From contig CBFGVH010000012.1 in the NCBI GenBank assembly GCA_965652415.1, positions 1 through 43,058 on the forward strand: 43,058 nt of DNA, written 5' to 3'. The DNA comes from BQJD01 sp965652415. Its GTDB lineage: Bacteria > Pseudomonadota > Gammaproteobacteria > Arenicellales > CAJQKF01. The position numbers and the translations under genes were made by a program. This document shows positions 34,909 to 43,058 of this stretch, in pieces. The notes below the pieces were generated by a model, which was not told where the DNA came from, searched no databases, and worked only from the letters and a program-made list of their open reading frames with translations. Positions within the stretch are counted from its first letter, which is position 1. Each line of letters opens with the position of its first letter.

Positions 34909-36036
34909 GTGATCGTCATCCTGCAAGCCGACGTCACCACCGCGTCGGAGACCGGCCGCAAGGTGCTCGAGTACCTGCGCGCCAAGCCGGGCATCACGCC
35001 CAAGGTGCACGAAGTCACCGGCACCCAGCAGGTGCTGAGCGAGATCTACCTCGTGGGCGACACGTCCACCCTCGACCGCCGCGAGATCGAGAGCCTGCCC
35101 GGGGTCGACAGCGTGGTGAAGGTGTCTCGCAGCTACGCCGTGATCGGCCGCCACGCCGACGACACGCGCTCGTACGGTTTCAACTACAACGGCGTGCGCT
35201 TCGACCAGGACTCGCTGCACGTGTTCGCCGGGCTGTGCGCAGTCGACACCATGGAGCACGTCGAGGTGATGATGAAGGCGCTGGCCGAGCGCGGACTCGT
35301 GTGCACCCGCATGGGCGCCTACAAGCCCCGCACCAACCCCTATTCGTTCCAGGGCCTCGGCGCCGACTGCCTGCCGTGGGTGTTCGAGCTGGCCGGCAAG
35401 CACGGGATCAAGGTCATCGCGATGGAGGTCACCCACGATTCCCACGTCGACGAGATCCTCGAGACGCTTGAGAAGACCGGCAATCCCACCGGCGTCATGC
35501 TGCAGATCGGCACCCGCAACACCCAGAACTTCGAACTGCTCAAGACCGCCGGCCGGCAGCACAAGCTGCCGATTCTCATCAAGCGCGGCTTCGGCATCAC
35601 TCTCGAGGAATCTCTCAACGCCGCCGAGTATCTTGCCAGCGAAGGCAACCGCAACATCGTCTTCTGCCTGCGGGGCATGAAGACCAACATGGGCGACCCG
35701 CACCGCAACTTCGTCGACTTCAGCCACGTGCCGGTGGTCAAGCGCATGACGCTGATGCCGGTCGGAATCGACCCGTCACACTCGGTCGGCACCCGCGCCG
35801 CCTGCGCGGACGGCGTCCTCGACATCTTCCACGCCACCGCCCAGGGCGTCATCGCTGGCGCCAACCTGGTGCTGGTGGATTTTCATCCCGACCCTCCGCG
35901 CGCCCTGGTGGACGGCCCCCAGGCACTGTTGATGGAAGAGCTCGATCATTTCCTCGAAGACATCGAGATCAGCCACAACGCCTGGATCGCGCGGCGAGAG
36001 CGGGCGCGCCGCGAGCGGTCGCAGGGAGTACCGTAG
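34909..36036 (+). CDS. DAHP-synthase-like aldolase (AroA type I-beta relative), divergent
   Basis: A 375-residue TIM-barrel enzyme of the 3-deoxy-7-phosphoheptulonate synthase type I-beta group, with an N-terminal ferredoxin-like regulatory region (about 1-85). The barrel keeps AYKPRTNPYSFQGLG (137-151), LIKRG (223-227) and DPSH (288-291). Predicted metal ligands Cys110 (AGLCAVD), His291 and Asp335 (VDGPQ) are present, but the usual Glu is Asp324 (LVDFHPDP) and the usual ERG triad reads LRG (254-256, Arg256). GTG start at 34909, 13 bases after GGAGG. It may still make DAHP or have a related aldol substrate; no other aro gene adjoins it. Its stop codon lies inside a palindromic repeat. Confidence 0.75.
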   Translation: MIVILQADVTTASETGRKVLEYLRAKPGITPKVHEVTGTQQVLSEIYLVGDTSTLDRREIESLPGVDSVVKVSRSYAVIGRHADDTRSYGFNYNGVRFDQDSLHVFAGLCAVDTMEHVEVMMKALAERGLVCTRMGAYKPRTNPYSFQGLGADCLPWVFELAGKHGIKVIAMEVTHDSHVDEILETLEKTGNPTGVMLQIGTRNTQNFELLKTAGRQHKLPILIKRGFGITLEESLNAAEYLASEGNRNIVFCLRGMKTNMGDPHRNFVDFSHVPVVKRMTLMPVGIDPSHSVGTRAACADGVLDIFHATAQGVIAGANLVLVDFHPDPPRALVDGPQALLMEELDHFLEDIEISHNAWIARRERARRERSQGVP

Positions 36037-36101
36037 GGTGCGCTTCAGCGCACGCGTCGTGCGCGACCCGGAAATGCGCGTGCGCTAAAAGCGCACTCTA
36101 C
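36033..36101. repeat. Inverted pair of palindromic intergenic repeats
   Basis: Left arm 36033-36056 contains TGCGCTTCAGCGCA and right arm 36077-36101 contains TGCGCTAAAAGCGCA, each a hairpin. The arms also pair with each other through GTAGGGTGCGC and GCGCACTCTAC. The left arm overlaps the stop codon at 36034-36036. It resembles dispersed GTAGGGTGCGC-type repeats of gammaproteobacteria and may also slow RNA decay or end transcription between convergent genes. Confidence 0.75.
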
Positions 36102-36131
36102 CGAACCAGGGATGGACCGTCGGAGGATTGG

Positions 36132-38738
36132 TCAGGTTCGCGATTCCACCTTCGGCACCTTGAGCATGTCGCCGGCAACCGGGGTGCGGCTTCGAAGTTC
36201 CGGGTTGTAGCGGGTCAGGACCCATAGCGGCAGCTCGAAGCGGCTGGCGAGGCGCCAGGCGCTGTCGCCGCGGCGAACCTCGTAGTTGTCGACCGTGCGC
36301 ACCCGGTAGTTCTCCTTGAACTCCTCCACCAGCACGCGATGGTATTCCTGGCGCTTGCGCTCGAAGGTGGCCTTCTGTTCGTCCGTGTCGACCGGCAGCT
36401 GCAGCTGCTCGCCGATGGTAACCAGCTCGTTCACCCCCAGCCCGTTCAGCTCCTTGATGGCGCCAACGCTGCCGATGCCGAGCCAGTCGGCGTAATGGCC
36501 CAGGGTCTCCTCGGCCTCGACGACGATGAAATGCCGGTAGCCGCCGCCGGCGCTGCGCGTTCGTATCGCGAGATCGACGTCGCTGTCCAGCGGGCTGACC
36601 GCGGCCTCGCCGGCGGTGTCACGTACGACTTCCTCGCCCGTGGGCACGTCGTCGGCGACCGTCTCTGCCGCGGTCCTGCCGGAAACCGCATCGACCGCGT
36701 GGTGGTGCACCTTGAGGTTCTGGCCCACGTAGATGACGGCGTGGCGGTTGAGATTGTTGACGCGGAAGAAGTCCTCGCAGGTCATGTCGTAACGCTCGGC
36801 GACCTGGCACGGTGTGTCGCCGGGTTGTACCTCGTAGACGACCTCGCGCAGCTCGGGCGCGTCGGCCACCGCGCCGCGGTCCCCCGTCGGCGCTCCACCG
36901 CCCGGCAGGCTCAGTACCTGTCCGACCCGGATGACGCTGCCACGGCCGAGACCGTTGGCCTCGAGCAGGTCGGCACAGGCCATCGCGAACCGCTCGGCGA
37001 TCTCGCAAGGCGTATCGTTGGGCCGCACGGTGTAGGCGGCCGGGGCATCGATCGACGGCGCCTGCGCGGTTCCACGAGATGCTTCGGCTGACGAGTCCTG
37101 CCCGTTTCCGCGAGAGGGCTCGGCGACCGACGCGCCGCCAGGCAGCTTGAGCACCTGGCCCGGATGAATCACCGAGGCGGTGTCCAGGCCGTTGTGGGCC
37201 AGCAGCGTCCGGCACGGCACGCCGAGCCGGCCGGCAATGCCGCACGGAGAATCGCCCGCCTTGACCCGGTAGGAACCGGCCGGGGCCGCCGACGCCATCC
37301 GGGTCGGCGTCCCGCCCGTGCCGAGCTTTCCGGGGATTACCAGCACCTGGCCGATGCGGATCATGGCCCGCTGGCCGAGCCGGTTCATGTCGACCAGGTC
37401 CTTGCACTTGACGTGGAAGGCCCGGGCGATCCCGCAGGCCGTATCGCCCCGGCGCACCGTGTAGTTCACGGGGCCGCGGCTGTCGCTCTCGGGACCGAGC
37501 GATTCGAGGCGGGCCACCTGCGTCCGCCAGGCATCCTCGCGGTAAGGCAGGTGCAGGCGGTAACCTTTGGGTGCGAAGCGCCAGCCGTGCCAGACGAACC
37601 GCGTCAGGGCCCGGTTGAGCGGCTTGAGCTCTTCCTCGCCGACGCCGAATACGTCGTAGATCCGCTGCATGGACGTGTCGTGGGCGAGCACCACCGTGTG
37701 GTAGCGAAGCGGCGGATCGCCCGGCACCTTGCCGAAATACTCTTCGGCGTTACGCGCGACGTGGCGGGCGGCGAGGAAGCTGGCGTAGAAATTCTTCACC
37801 GCAACCTGGAAGCTCGGCGACTTGTACTCGTTGATCACCTTGACGAAGTCGGGTCCGAACTCCTGCATCGCCCGGCGCATGCCGTTGACGCCGTAGTTGT
37901 ACGAGGTCATGACGAACGGGGTCAGTTCGCCGTCGGTCACCCCCGGGCGCTTGTCCCGGGCCACCGCGGTGAGCCGGTTGCGGCTGTCCTTCAGGTACCG
38001 GATCGCCGCCAGGGTCGCCGACTCCATATCGAGCCGCTCGTCCACCGTGGCGTCGATCTCCAGGCCCAGGTAGCGCGCGGTCTTGGGCATGATCTGCCAC
38101 AGTCCGGCGGCGCCGACCCTGGAGTAGGCGGCAGGGTTGTAGAGAGATTCGACGAACGGCAGGTAATGGACATCGTCCGGCAGACCCGAATCGCGGATCA
38201 GCTTGCGCACCATGGGGCCGTATGAGCCGTAGCGCTTCAGGGCCTCCTCGAAGCGGTCGCGGTTGCCCTGCTGGCAGCGAACACGCTCGGCAGCCGCGCG
38301 TATGGCCGGGGCCGAGCGCGCGGGGAAAAGGTCTAGCAGCACCTTGTCGTCGCCCCCCACGGACTTGCCGCCCTCCACCCTGGCCGCAAGCCCCCGCAGG
38401 CGTTCGCGGATGCGGGCGCGCTCTCGCTCGACGTCGCGGCCTTCGCCGCGACAACCGTTGGCGACCTCGATCACGGAGTAGACGCGCTCGGGGTGCAGCG
38501 AGTCGTGGAATACTCCCTGTTTCGTGGTCCACTTGCTGTAGACCTGGATCCAGAAGTCGGTGCGCCGCTTCAGTTCCTCGTGGCACGGGAAGCTGTCGTT
38601 GCACTCGAGCTGGTGCCGGGCAACCGGCACTGCGGCCTGCCCGGCAGCGGGCAGGAACCAGGCGGCGAACGCGATCGCGAGCAAGGCCGAGGCGGCGCCC
38701 CAGAGGCGTCGAGGGGGTCCGATCGGCGTCTCGTGCAT
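36132..38738 (-). CDS. mltD: Membrane-bound lytic transglycosylase (MltD type) with six LysM domains
   Basis: An 868-residue exported enzyme that cleaves peptidoglycan glycan strands. A signal/anchor segment spans about 12-36. The SLT domain has catalytic Glu197 (LPFVESLYNP), then GAAGLWQIMPKTA and TSYNYGVNGM. Six LysM modules follow at about 425-469, 489-533, 568-612, 634-677, 735-781 and 818-862; E. coli MltD has two. The first four each carry two Cys nine or ten residues apart (435/445, 499/509, 578/588, 644/654), while modules five and six have none. Low-complexity linkers separate them. The ATG at 38738 gives the signal sequence directly; a longer in-frame start adds an Arg-rich tail. 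It is convergent with the aldolase gene. Confidence 0.9.
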   Translation of the reverse strand: MHETPIGPPRRLWGAASALLAIAFAAWFLPAAGQAAVPVARHQLECNDSFPCHEELKRRTDFWIQVYSKWTTKQGVFHDSLHPERVYSVIEVANGCRGEGRDVERERARIRERLRGLAARVEGGKSVGGDDKVLLDLFPARSAPAIRAAAERVRCQQGNRDRFEEALKRYGSYGPMVRKLIRDSGLPDDVHYLPFVESLYNPAAYSRVGAAGLWQIMPKTARYLGLEIDATVDERLDMESATLAAIRYLKDSRNRLTAVARDKRPGVTDGELTPFVMTSYNYGVNGMRRAMQEFGPDFVKVINEYKSPSFQVAVKNFYASFLAARHVARNAEEYFGKVPGDPPLRYHTVVLAHDTSMQRIYDVFGVGEEELKPLNRALTRFVWHGWRFAPKGYRLHLPYREDAWRTQVARLESLGPESDSRGPVNYTVRRGDTACGIARAFHVKCKDLVDMNRLGQRAMIRIGQVLVIPGKLGTGGTPTRMASAAPAGSYRVKAGDSPCGIAGRLGVPCRTLLAHNGLDTASVIHPGQVLKLPGGASVAEPSRGNGQDSSAEASRGTAQAPSIDAPAAYTVRPNDTPCEIAERFAMACADLLEANGLGRGSVIRVGQVLSLPGGGAPTGDRGAVADAPELREVVYEVQPGDTPCQVAERYDMTCEDFFRVNNLNRHAVIYVGQNLKVHHHAVDAVSGRTAAETVADDVPTGEEVVRDTAGEAAVSPLDSDVDLAIRTRSAGGGYRHFIVVEAEETLGHYADWLGIGSVGAIKELNGLGVNELVTIGEQLQLPVDTDEQKATFERKRQEYHRVLVEEFKENYRVRTVDNYEVRRGDSAWRLASRFELPLWVLTRYNPELRSRTPVAGDMLKVPKVESRT

Positions 38739-38997
38739 CGTGTTGATTTTCGGTCGTTGTACGGGTTGTTTCCTGGTTTTCCCCGGGCCGCGCGCAGCGG
38801 CGAGTGTCGCCCTCGTCGTTGTTCTTGTTGCCTGTCTCGACGGCGATCCGGCTCCGGCGCCGGCGAGGACGCCGGTTGGTCCGCGGCGAATGCTACCAGC
38901 TTCGGCGGCGACCCGAAACGCCCCCAAGGCGCGCCATGGATTACCATCGCGTCAGCCCCGCCATCGGCGCCGACAGCACCGGGCAAGGTCGGCGCAT

Positions 38998-39007
38998 TTG
39001 CTAGAAT
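38998..39007 (+). promoter_or_regulatory. Extended -10 promoter candidate for fumarase
   Basis: TTGCTAGAAT contains TG-C-TAGAAT, an extended -10. The start would be near 39014, 66 bases before the gene. The rest of the 340-bp divergent gap 38739-39079 is GC-rich with nothing further that I can support. Confidence 0.45.
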
Positions 39008-39079
39008 CCGGGCAGCAGGGTCCGCCGATGACGCGCGCCCATCATCCAACCCCAACAGATCCAACCGACCAGGCACTCG

Positions 39080-40600
39080 ATGAGCACCATTTCCCGGGAA
39101 GACATGATCTCGAGCGTGGCCGACGCGCTGCAGTACATCTCCTACTATCACCCTCGCGATTTCGTCCAGGCGATGACCCGCGCGTACCAGAAGGAGGAAT
39201 CGCCAGCGGCGCGCGACGCCATCGCCCAGATCCTGGTCAACTCGAAGATGTCGGCCGAGGGGCACCGCCCCGTCTGCCAGGATACCGGCATCGTCACCGC
39301 GTTCGTGAAGATCGGCATGGATGCGCGCTTCGAGCCCGGCATGACCGTCCAGCAGATGGTCGACGAAGGCGTCAGGCGGGCCTACACGGACCCCGGCAAC
39401 CCGCTGCGGGCATCGGTGGTGTTCCCGCCATACGGCGCGCGCCGCAACACGCGGGACAACACGCCCGCGGTGGTGCACATCGACATGGTGGAAGGTGACA
39501 CCGTGGAGGTCACCGTTGCGGCCAAGGGCGGCGGCTCGGAGAACAAGTCGAAGTTCGTGATCCTCAATCCGAGCGACGACATCGCCGCCTGGGTCGAGCA
39601 GACGGTGCCGACCCTCGGCGCCGGCTGGTGCCCGCCGGGCATCCTCGGCATCGGCATCGGCGGCACGGCGGAGAAGGCCATGGTGCTGGCCAAGGAGGCG
39701 CTGATGGACCCGATCGACATGCAGGAGCTGCTCGCGCGGGGGCCCGCCGACGAAGAAGAGGAGCTGCGCATCGAGATCTACAACCGGGTCAACGCGCTCG
39801 GCATCGGTGCCCAGGGCCTCGGCGGGCTGACCACGGTGCTCGACGTGAAGATCCGCCAGTTCGCCACCCACGCCGCCTCCCTGCCGGTGGCGCTGATTCC
39901 GAATTGCGCCGCCACCCGCCACGCCCATTTCACCCTCGACGGCAGCGGACCGGCAGAACTGGCGCCGCCGGTCCTGACCGACTGGCCCGACATCGTGCGC
40001 GACCAGGCCGGCGGCCGCCGGGTGAACCTCGATACGCTCACGGCCGACGAGGCCCGCACGTTCAGAAGCGGCGAGACGCTGCTCCTGTCGGGCAGGCTCC
40101 TGACCGGCCGCGACGCCGCCCACAAGCGCATGGCGGAACTGTTCGCGCGCGGCGAGCCGCTGCCCGAGGGCGTCGACTTCACCAACCGGCTGATCTACTA
40201 CGTGGGCCCGGTCGACCCGATCGCGGGCGAGGCGGTGGGCCCGGCCGGACCCACCACGGCGACGCGCATGGACAAGTTCACCGGCACCATGCTCGAGCAC
40301 ACGGGCCTTCTCGGCATGATCGGCAAGGCCGAGCGCGGCGATGCGGCGATCGAGGAAATCCGCAGGCACCGCGCGGTGTACCTGATCGCCGTCGGCGGGG
40401 CCGCCTACCTGGTGTCAAAGGCGATCAGGAAGGCGCGGGTGGTCGCGTTCGAGGACCTCGGCATGGAGGCGATCTATGAATTCGAGGTCGAGGACATGCC
40501 GGTGACCGTGGCGGTGGACAGCGAGGGCAACTCGGTGCACAAGACGGGCCCCGCCGAGTGGCGCCAACGCATCGCCGGCATTCCTATCGAGGTCGCCTGA
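39080..40600 (+). CDS. Class I fumarate hydratase, iron-sulfur dependent
   Basis: A 506-residue single-chain fumarase of the FumA/FumB type that interconverts fumarate and malate in the citric acid cycle. The three cluster cysteines are Cys66 (RPVCQDTG), Cys184 (AGWCPPGILG) and Cys276 (LIPNCAATRHAHF), fitting a [4Fe-4S] site. The C-terminal beta domain carries GPAGPTTATRMDKF and ends near KTGPAEW. Alpha and beta parts are fused, unlike the split enzymes of many anaerobes. The start ATG is preceded by a weak ribosome site. It is monocistronic, with a probable extended -10 promoter upstream. Confidence 0.94.
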   Translation: MSTISREDMISSVADALQYISYYHPRDFVQAMTRAYQKEESPAARDAIAQILVNSKMSAEGHRPVCQDTGIVTAFVKIGMDARFEPGMTVQQMVDEGVRRAYTDPGNPLRASVVFPPYGARRNTRDNTPAVVHIDMVEGDTVEVTVAAKGGGSENKSKFVILNPSDDIAAWVEQTVPTLGAGWCPPGILGIGIGGTAEKAMVLAKEALMDPIDMQELLARGPADEEEELRIEIYNRVNALGIGAQGLGGLTTVLDVKIRQFATHAASLPVALIPNCAATRHAHFTLDGSGPAELAPPVLTDWPDIVRDQAGGRRVNLDTLTADEARTFRSGETLLLSGRLLTGRDAAHKRMAELFARGEPLPEGVDFTNRLIYYVGPVDPIAGEAVGPAGPTTATRMDKFTGTMLEHTGLLGMIGKAERGDAAIEEIRRHRAVYLIAVGGAAYLVSKAIRKARVVAFEDLGMEAIYEFEVEDMPVTVAVDSEGNSVHKTGPAEWRQRIAGIPIEVA

Positions 40601-40681
40601 GCCCGGCGCGCGGAGGCGATGACATCAACCTGCTTCCGGGTGCCGCCCCGGCGGCGCTATAACAACACGAGGTAACCGCCG

Positions 40682-41065
40682 ATGAACATGGAAAAGGTCG
40701 TCTTCGCGTTCTTCATCCTGCTGGCGCTGACCCTCAACTTCGGATTTTTCTACGGCGAGCTGGACGACCCCGCGCAGCACCACGCCTCGGAACTGTTCGC
40801 AGCGCTGGTGGTCAGCCTCGTCGCCACGGTGATGAAGTTCGGTGACAGGACGCCCGTCGGCTCGGTCCTGCTCGCCGCGAGCCTGGTGGCGGACCTTCAG
40901 CTCATCGCCGCGGCCGTGGTGTGGGCGGTGGTCACCCAGGGGATGGACGCTCCGCTGTCCCCGGGGGTTACCGCCTCCATCGTTTCGCTGAGCGGCGGGG
41001 CGCTGCTCGCCAACTTCGTCTCGGTGGTGCTGCTGATCATGGAAACGTTCGTCGCCCGGCGCTGA
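40682..41065 (+). CDS. Small integral membrane protein, DUF6394-like
   Basis: A 127-residue membrane protein with about three or four helices (about 5-22, 35-52, 58-84 and 100-122) and no catalytic motif. The opening MEKVVFAFFILLALTLNFGFFYG and the GDRTPVGSVLLAASLVADLQL segment fit DUF6394, a family seen next to RCK-type potassium channel genes. Its TGA overlaps the ATG of the channel gene (TGATG), so the two are translationally coupled and may form a complex. Function is unknown. Confidence 0.78.
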   Translation: MNMEKVVFAFFILLALTLNFGFFYGELDDPAQHHASELFAALVVSLVATVMKFGDRTPVGSVLLAASLVADLQLIAAAVVWAVVTQGMDAPLSPGVTASIVSLSGGALLANFVSVVLLIMETFVARR

Positions 41066-42786
41066 TGCCCACCCGGACCCGGCCCCCGCTGCCCGGCGCG
41101 ATTTTTCACGCGCTGCGCCGGCTGCGGATTCCGCTGATCGTCCTGATCGGCGCCTACGCCGTGTCCATCATCGGCTTCGTGGTCATACCGGGCACGCTCG
41201 AGGACGGCGGCAGCTGGCGGATGGACTTCTTCCACGCCTTCTACTTCGTCAGCTTCATGGGATCGACCATCGGCTTCGGCGAGATCCCCCACCCGTTCAA
41301 CGGCGCCCAGCGGCTGTGGACGCTGTTCAGCATCTACGCCACGGTGTTTTCCTGGCTGTACGCCATCGGCACCATGATCTCGCTGCTGCAGGACCGGGTG
41401 TTCCTGCGTGCCCTGTCGCGAAGCCGCGCGTCGCACGCCATCTACCGCATGCGAGAGCCGTTCTACCTCTTGTGCGGCTACGGCGAGGCCGGCAAGGTGG
41501 TAAGCCGCTTTCTCAACGACATCGGCGAGCGCATGGTGGTCATCGAGCGCGGCGAACAGGCGGTCAACGACCTTTATCTCGACGAGTTGCCGATGCTGGT
41601 GCGTGCCATCCAGGGCGATGCCGCCGACCCCGGCCAACTCGAGCGCGCCGGCCTCACCCACCCGCAGTGCAAGGGCGTGATCGCGGTGATCGGCGACGAC
41701 CAGGAGAACCTGAAGATCGCCATCAGCGCCAAGCTCCTCAATCCCGGACTCAAGGTGTTCGGGCGAGTGAGCGAGGAGGATACGGCGGACAACATGCGCT
41801 CGTTCGGCACCGACCACATCATCAACCCGATCAAGACGTTCGCCTGGCACTTCTCGCTGGCCTTCAGCTCCCCCGCCCTGCACCTGCTCAACGACTGGCT
41901 GAGCCAGACCGACTACCAGGCACTGACCGAGCCGGTATTTCCGCCGCGCGGCAAGTGGATCCTGTGCGGTTACGGCCGCTTCGGCAAGGCCGTTTACGAG
42001 AAGCTCACGGAACAGGACAACGAGGTGGTGGTGATCGAGACCCGGCCGCAACTCGCGCACGCCCCGGAGGGAACCATCGAGGGCCGCGGCACCGAGGCGG
42101 TGACCCTGCGACAGGCCGGAATCGAGGAAGCCGTCGGCATCGTTGCCGGCACGGACCACGACGCCAACAACCTGTCAATCGTGATGACCGCGAAAGAGCT
42201 GAACCGGGAGCTATTCACGGTGGGCCGGCAGAACCAGATCCGCAACGCACCGCTGTTCGAGGCGGCCGACCTGGACATCGTCGTCAACCAGAACCTGCTG
42301 ATCGCCAACCGGATCATCAACCTGCTGACCACGCCGCTCACCAACGAATTCCTGCGCCAGGCGAACAAACAGGACTCCTCGTGGTCCAATGAACTGGTCA
42401 GCCGGATCAGCGCCACGGTCGAGGACACGGCGCCTTTGACCTGGGTGCTGGAACTCACGGTGCCGAGCGCCCCGGGGCTCTACCAGGTCCTGCGCGCCGG
42501 CCACGAGTTTCGGCTCTCGCACCTCGTGCGCGAGCCCCACAACCGCAAGATGCGCCTGCCCTGCGTGCCGCTGATGCTCGTTCGCGGCGACGACCGGACC
42601 CTGGTCCCGGACGAGCAGATGGCGCTGAAATTCGGCGACCGGATACTGTTCTGCGGCCCGCGCGGCGCCCGCGAGAAGATGCTGTCCGCCGTGAGCCGCA
42701 GCGATATCATGGCGTACCTGGTCACCGGCCGGCATCGCATCATGAGTCCCCTGTGGCGCGGCCTGACCGGTAAACGCGAGGAGTGA
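41065..42786 (+). CDS. Potassium channel with two RCK/TrkA-N domains
   Basis: A 573-residue channel. Two membrane helices (about 20-42 and 82-108) flank a pore loop with selectivity filter TIGFGE (68-73). The filter is GFG rather than the common GYG. Two Rossmann-type RCK domains follow: LLCGYGEAGKVV (about 133-144) and ILCGYGRFGKAV (about 303-314), each with a GxGxxG nucleotide loop, and a C-terminal TrkA-C-like region near 470-555. A tandem RCK pair in one chain with one pore helix pair is the MthK/GsuK-like plan. It probably opens in response to calcium, NAD(H) or another ligand and moves potassium. It is coupled to the small membrane protein upstream. Confidence 0.88.
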   Translation: MPTRTRPPLPGAIFHALRRLRIPLIVLIGAYAVSIIGFVVIPGTLEDGGSWRMDFFHAFYFVSFMGSTIGFGEIPHPFNGAQRLWTLFSIYATVFSWLYAIGTMISLLQDRVFLRALSRSRASHAIYRMREPFYLLCGYGEAGKVVSRFLNDIGERMVVIERGEQAVNDLYLDELPMLVRAIQGDAADPGQLERAGLTHPQCKGVIAVIGDDQENLKIAISAKLLNPGLKVFGRVSEEDTADNMRSFGTDHIINPIKTFAWHFSLAFSSPALHLLNDWLSQTDYQALTEPVFPPRGKWILCGYGRFGKAVYEKLTEQDNEVVVIETRPQLAHAPEGTIEGRGTEAVTLRQAGIEEAVGIVAGTDHDANNLSIVMTAKELNRELFTVGRQNQIRNAPLFEAADLDIVVNQNLLIANRIINLLTTPLTNEFLRQANKQDSSWSNELVSRISATVEDTAPLTWVLELTVPSAPGLYQVLRAGHEFRLSHLVREPHNRKMRLPCVPLMLVRGDDRTLVPDEQMALKFGDRILFCGPRGAREKMLSAVSRSDIMAYLVTGRHRIMSPLWRGLTGKREE

Positions 42787-42787
42787 G

Positions 42788-43058
42788 GTGATTGCCATAC
42801 GCCGATTCCGCATCACGGCGCGCGTCGCGGTGGCATTGATGTACGCCGCCGGACTCGCGCTCGCCAATGAACCGGAGGAAATGGGGGAATACCGCGGCGC
42901 CCGCGAGGCGGTGCATCCCGACTGGTTCAAGGAGAGCTTTCTCGACCTCGAGGAGGACATCGCCGAGGCCGCCTCCGAGGGCAAGCGCCTGGTCCTGTAC
43001 TTCTGGCAGCCCGGCTGCCCCTACTGCGCCGAGCTGATCCAGAACAACTTCGCCCAGC
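42788..43058 (+). CDS. SoxW-like thioredoxin-fold protein (cut by the window edge)
   Basis: Ninety residues are visible before the window ends. A GTG start at 42788, one base after the channel stop, is followed by a signal peptide (basic start, then ARVAVALMYAAGLALAN). A linker leads to a thioredoxin strand LVLYFWQPGCPYCAELIQ, with the redox pair Cys-Pro-Tyr-Cys. The WQPGCPYC opening and periplasmic export fit SoxW-type thioredoxins, which keep sulfur-oxidation proteins reduced. Disulfide-isomerase-like relatives are also possible. No other sox gene is in view. Confidence 0.7.
   Translation, partial: MIAIRRFRITARVAVALMYAAGLALANEPEEMGEYRGAREAVHPDWFKESFLDLEEDIAEAASEGKRLVLYFWQPGCPYCAELIQNNFAQ

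Noticed and set aside
1..43058. tRNA, rRNA, CRISPR array or insertion sequence
   Set aside because: No cloverleaf with a TTCGA arm, no regularly spaced direct repeats with spacers and no transposase or integrase motif was found by reading; short structured RNAs could still be missed.

Overview
The window is a GC-rich bacterial chromosome segment with tightly packed genes and no rRNA, tRNA, CRISPR or transposase. Gene content points to a free-living, respiring proteobacterium, most likely a high-GC gammaproteobacterium. The indicators are a single-chain class I fumarase, a MltD-type transglycosylase, a TctA/B/C carboxylate transporter, a small integral membrane protein next to an RCK potassium channel, and REP-like palindromes of the gammaproteobacterial kind. 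A sulfide:quinone oxidoreductase and a SoxW-like thioredoxin (cut by the right edge) suggest reduced-sulfur metabolism. The taxonomic placement is inference, because no marker gene is present.

Layout. 1-8 kb: an outer-membrane beta-barrel protein, an unrecognised 160-residue protein, an SGNH-hydrolase-like membrane protein, a D-2-hydroxyacid dehydrogenase, a small coiled-coil protein, and a 1100-residue zinc-ribbon/cyclase/ATPase/TPR signalling protein. 8-9.7 kb: sulfide:quinone oxidoreductase, then an intergenic region that appears to encode a short plus-strand sRNA with a heat-shock-type promoter, an anti-Shine-Dalgarno CCUCCUCCC motif and a strong terminator. 9.7-19.9 kb: a divergent catabolic locus. 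Leftward runs a polyamine-type ABC transporter (binding protein, ATPase, two permeases), a DmpA-type aminopeptidase and a class III aminotransferase. Rightward runs an RpiR-family regulator followed by both subunits of an N,N-dimethylformamidase-like iron amidohydrolase. A near-consensus sigma70 promoter and candidate operator lie between the arms.

20-31.6 kb: a cold-shock protein with a long leader, an MFS transporter, a hybrid sensor kinase preceded by an FNR-like site, a convergent tctC-tctA-tctB transporter operon, a duplicated zinc-ribbon protein, a divergent methyltransferase/GlxA-type regulator pair, a five-unit REP cluster and an IalB-like periplasmic protein. 31.6-43 kb: mainly housekeeping genes (hisI-cysS overlapping, fumarase, lytic transglycosylase). 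Set among them are a rhodanese paired with a divergent DAHP-synthase-like enzyme, and an RCK-type potassium channel.

The best candidate for an undescribed system is the 9.7-19.9 kb divergon. Transport, an amidohydrolase of a rarely characterised family, a beta/D-aminopeptidase and an omega-type aminotransferase appear organised under one sugar-phosphate-type regulator. This suggests uptake and stepwise breakdown of an N-substituted amide or amine-containing compound, but the substrate cannot be read from sequence.
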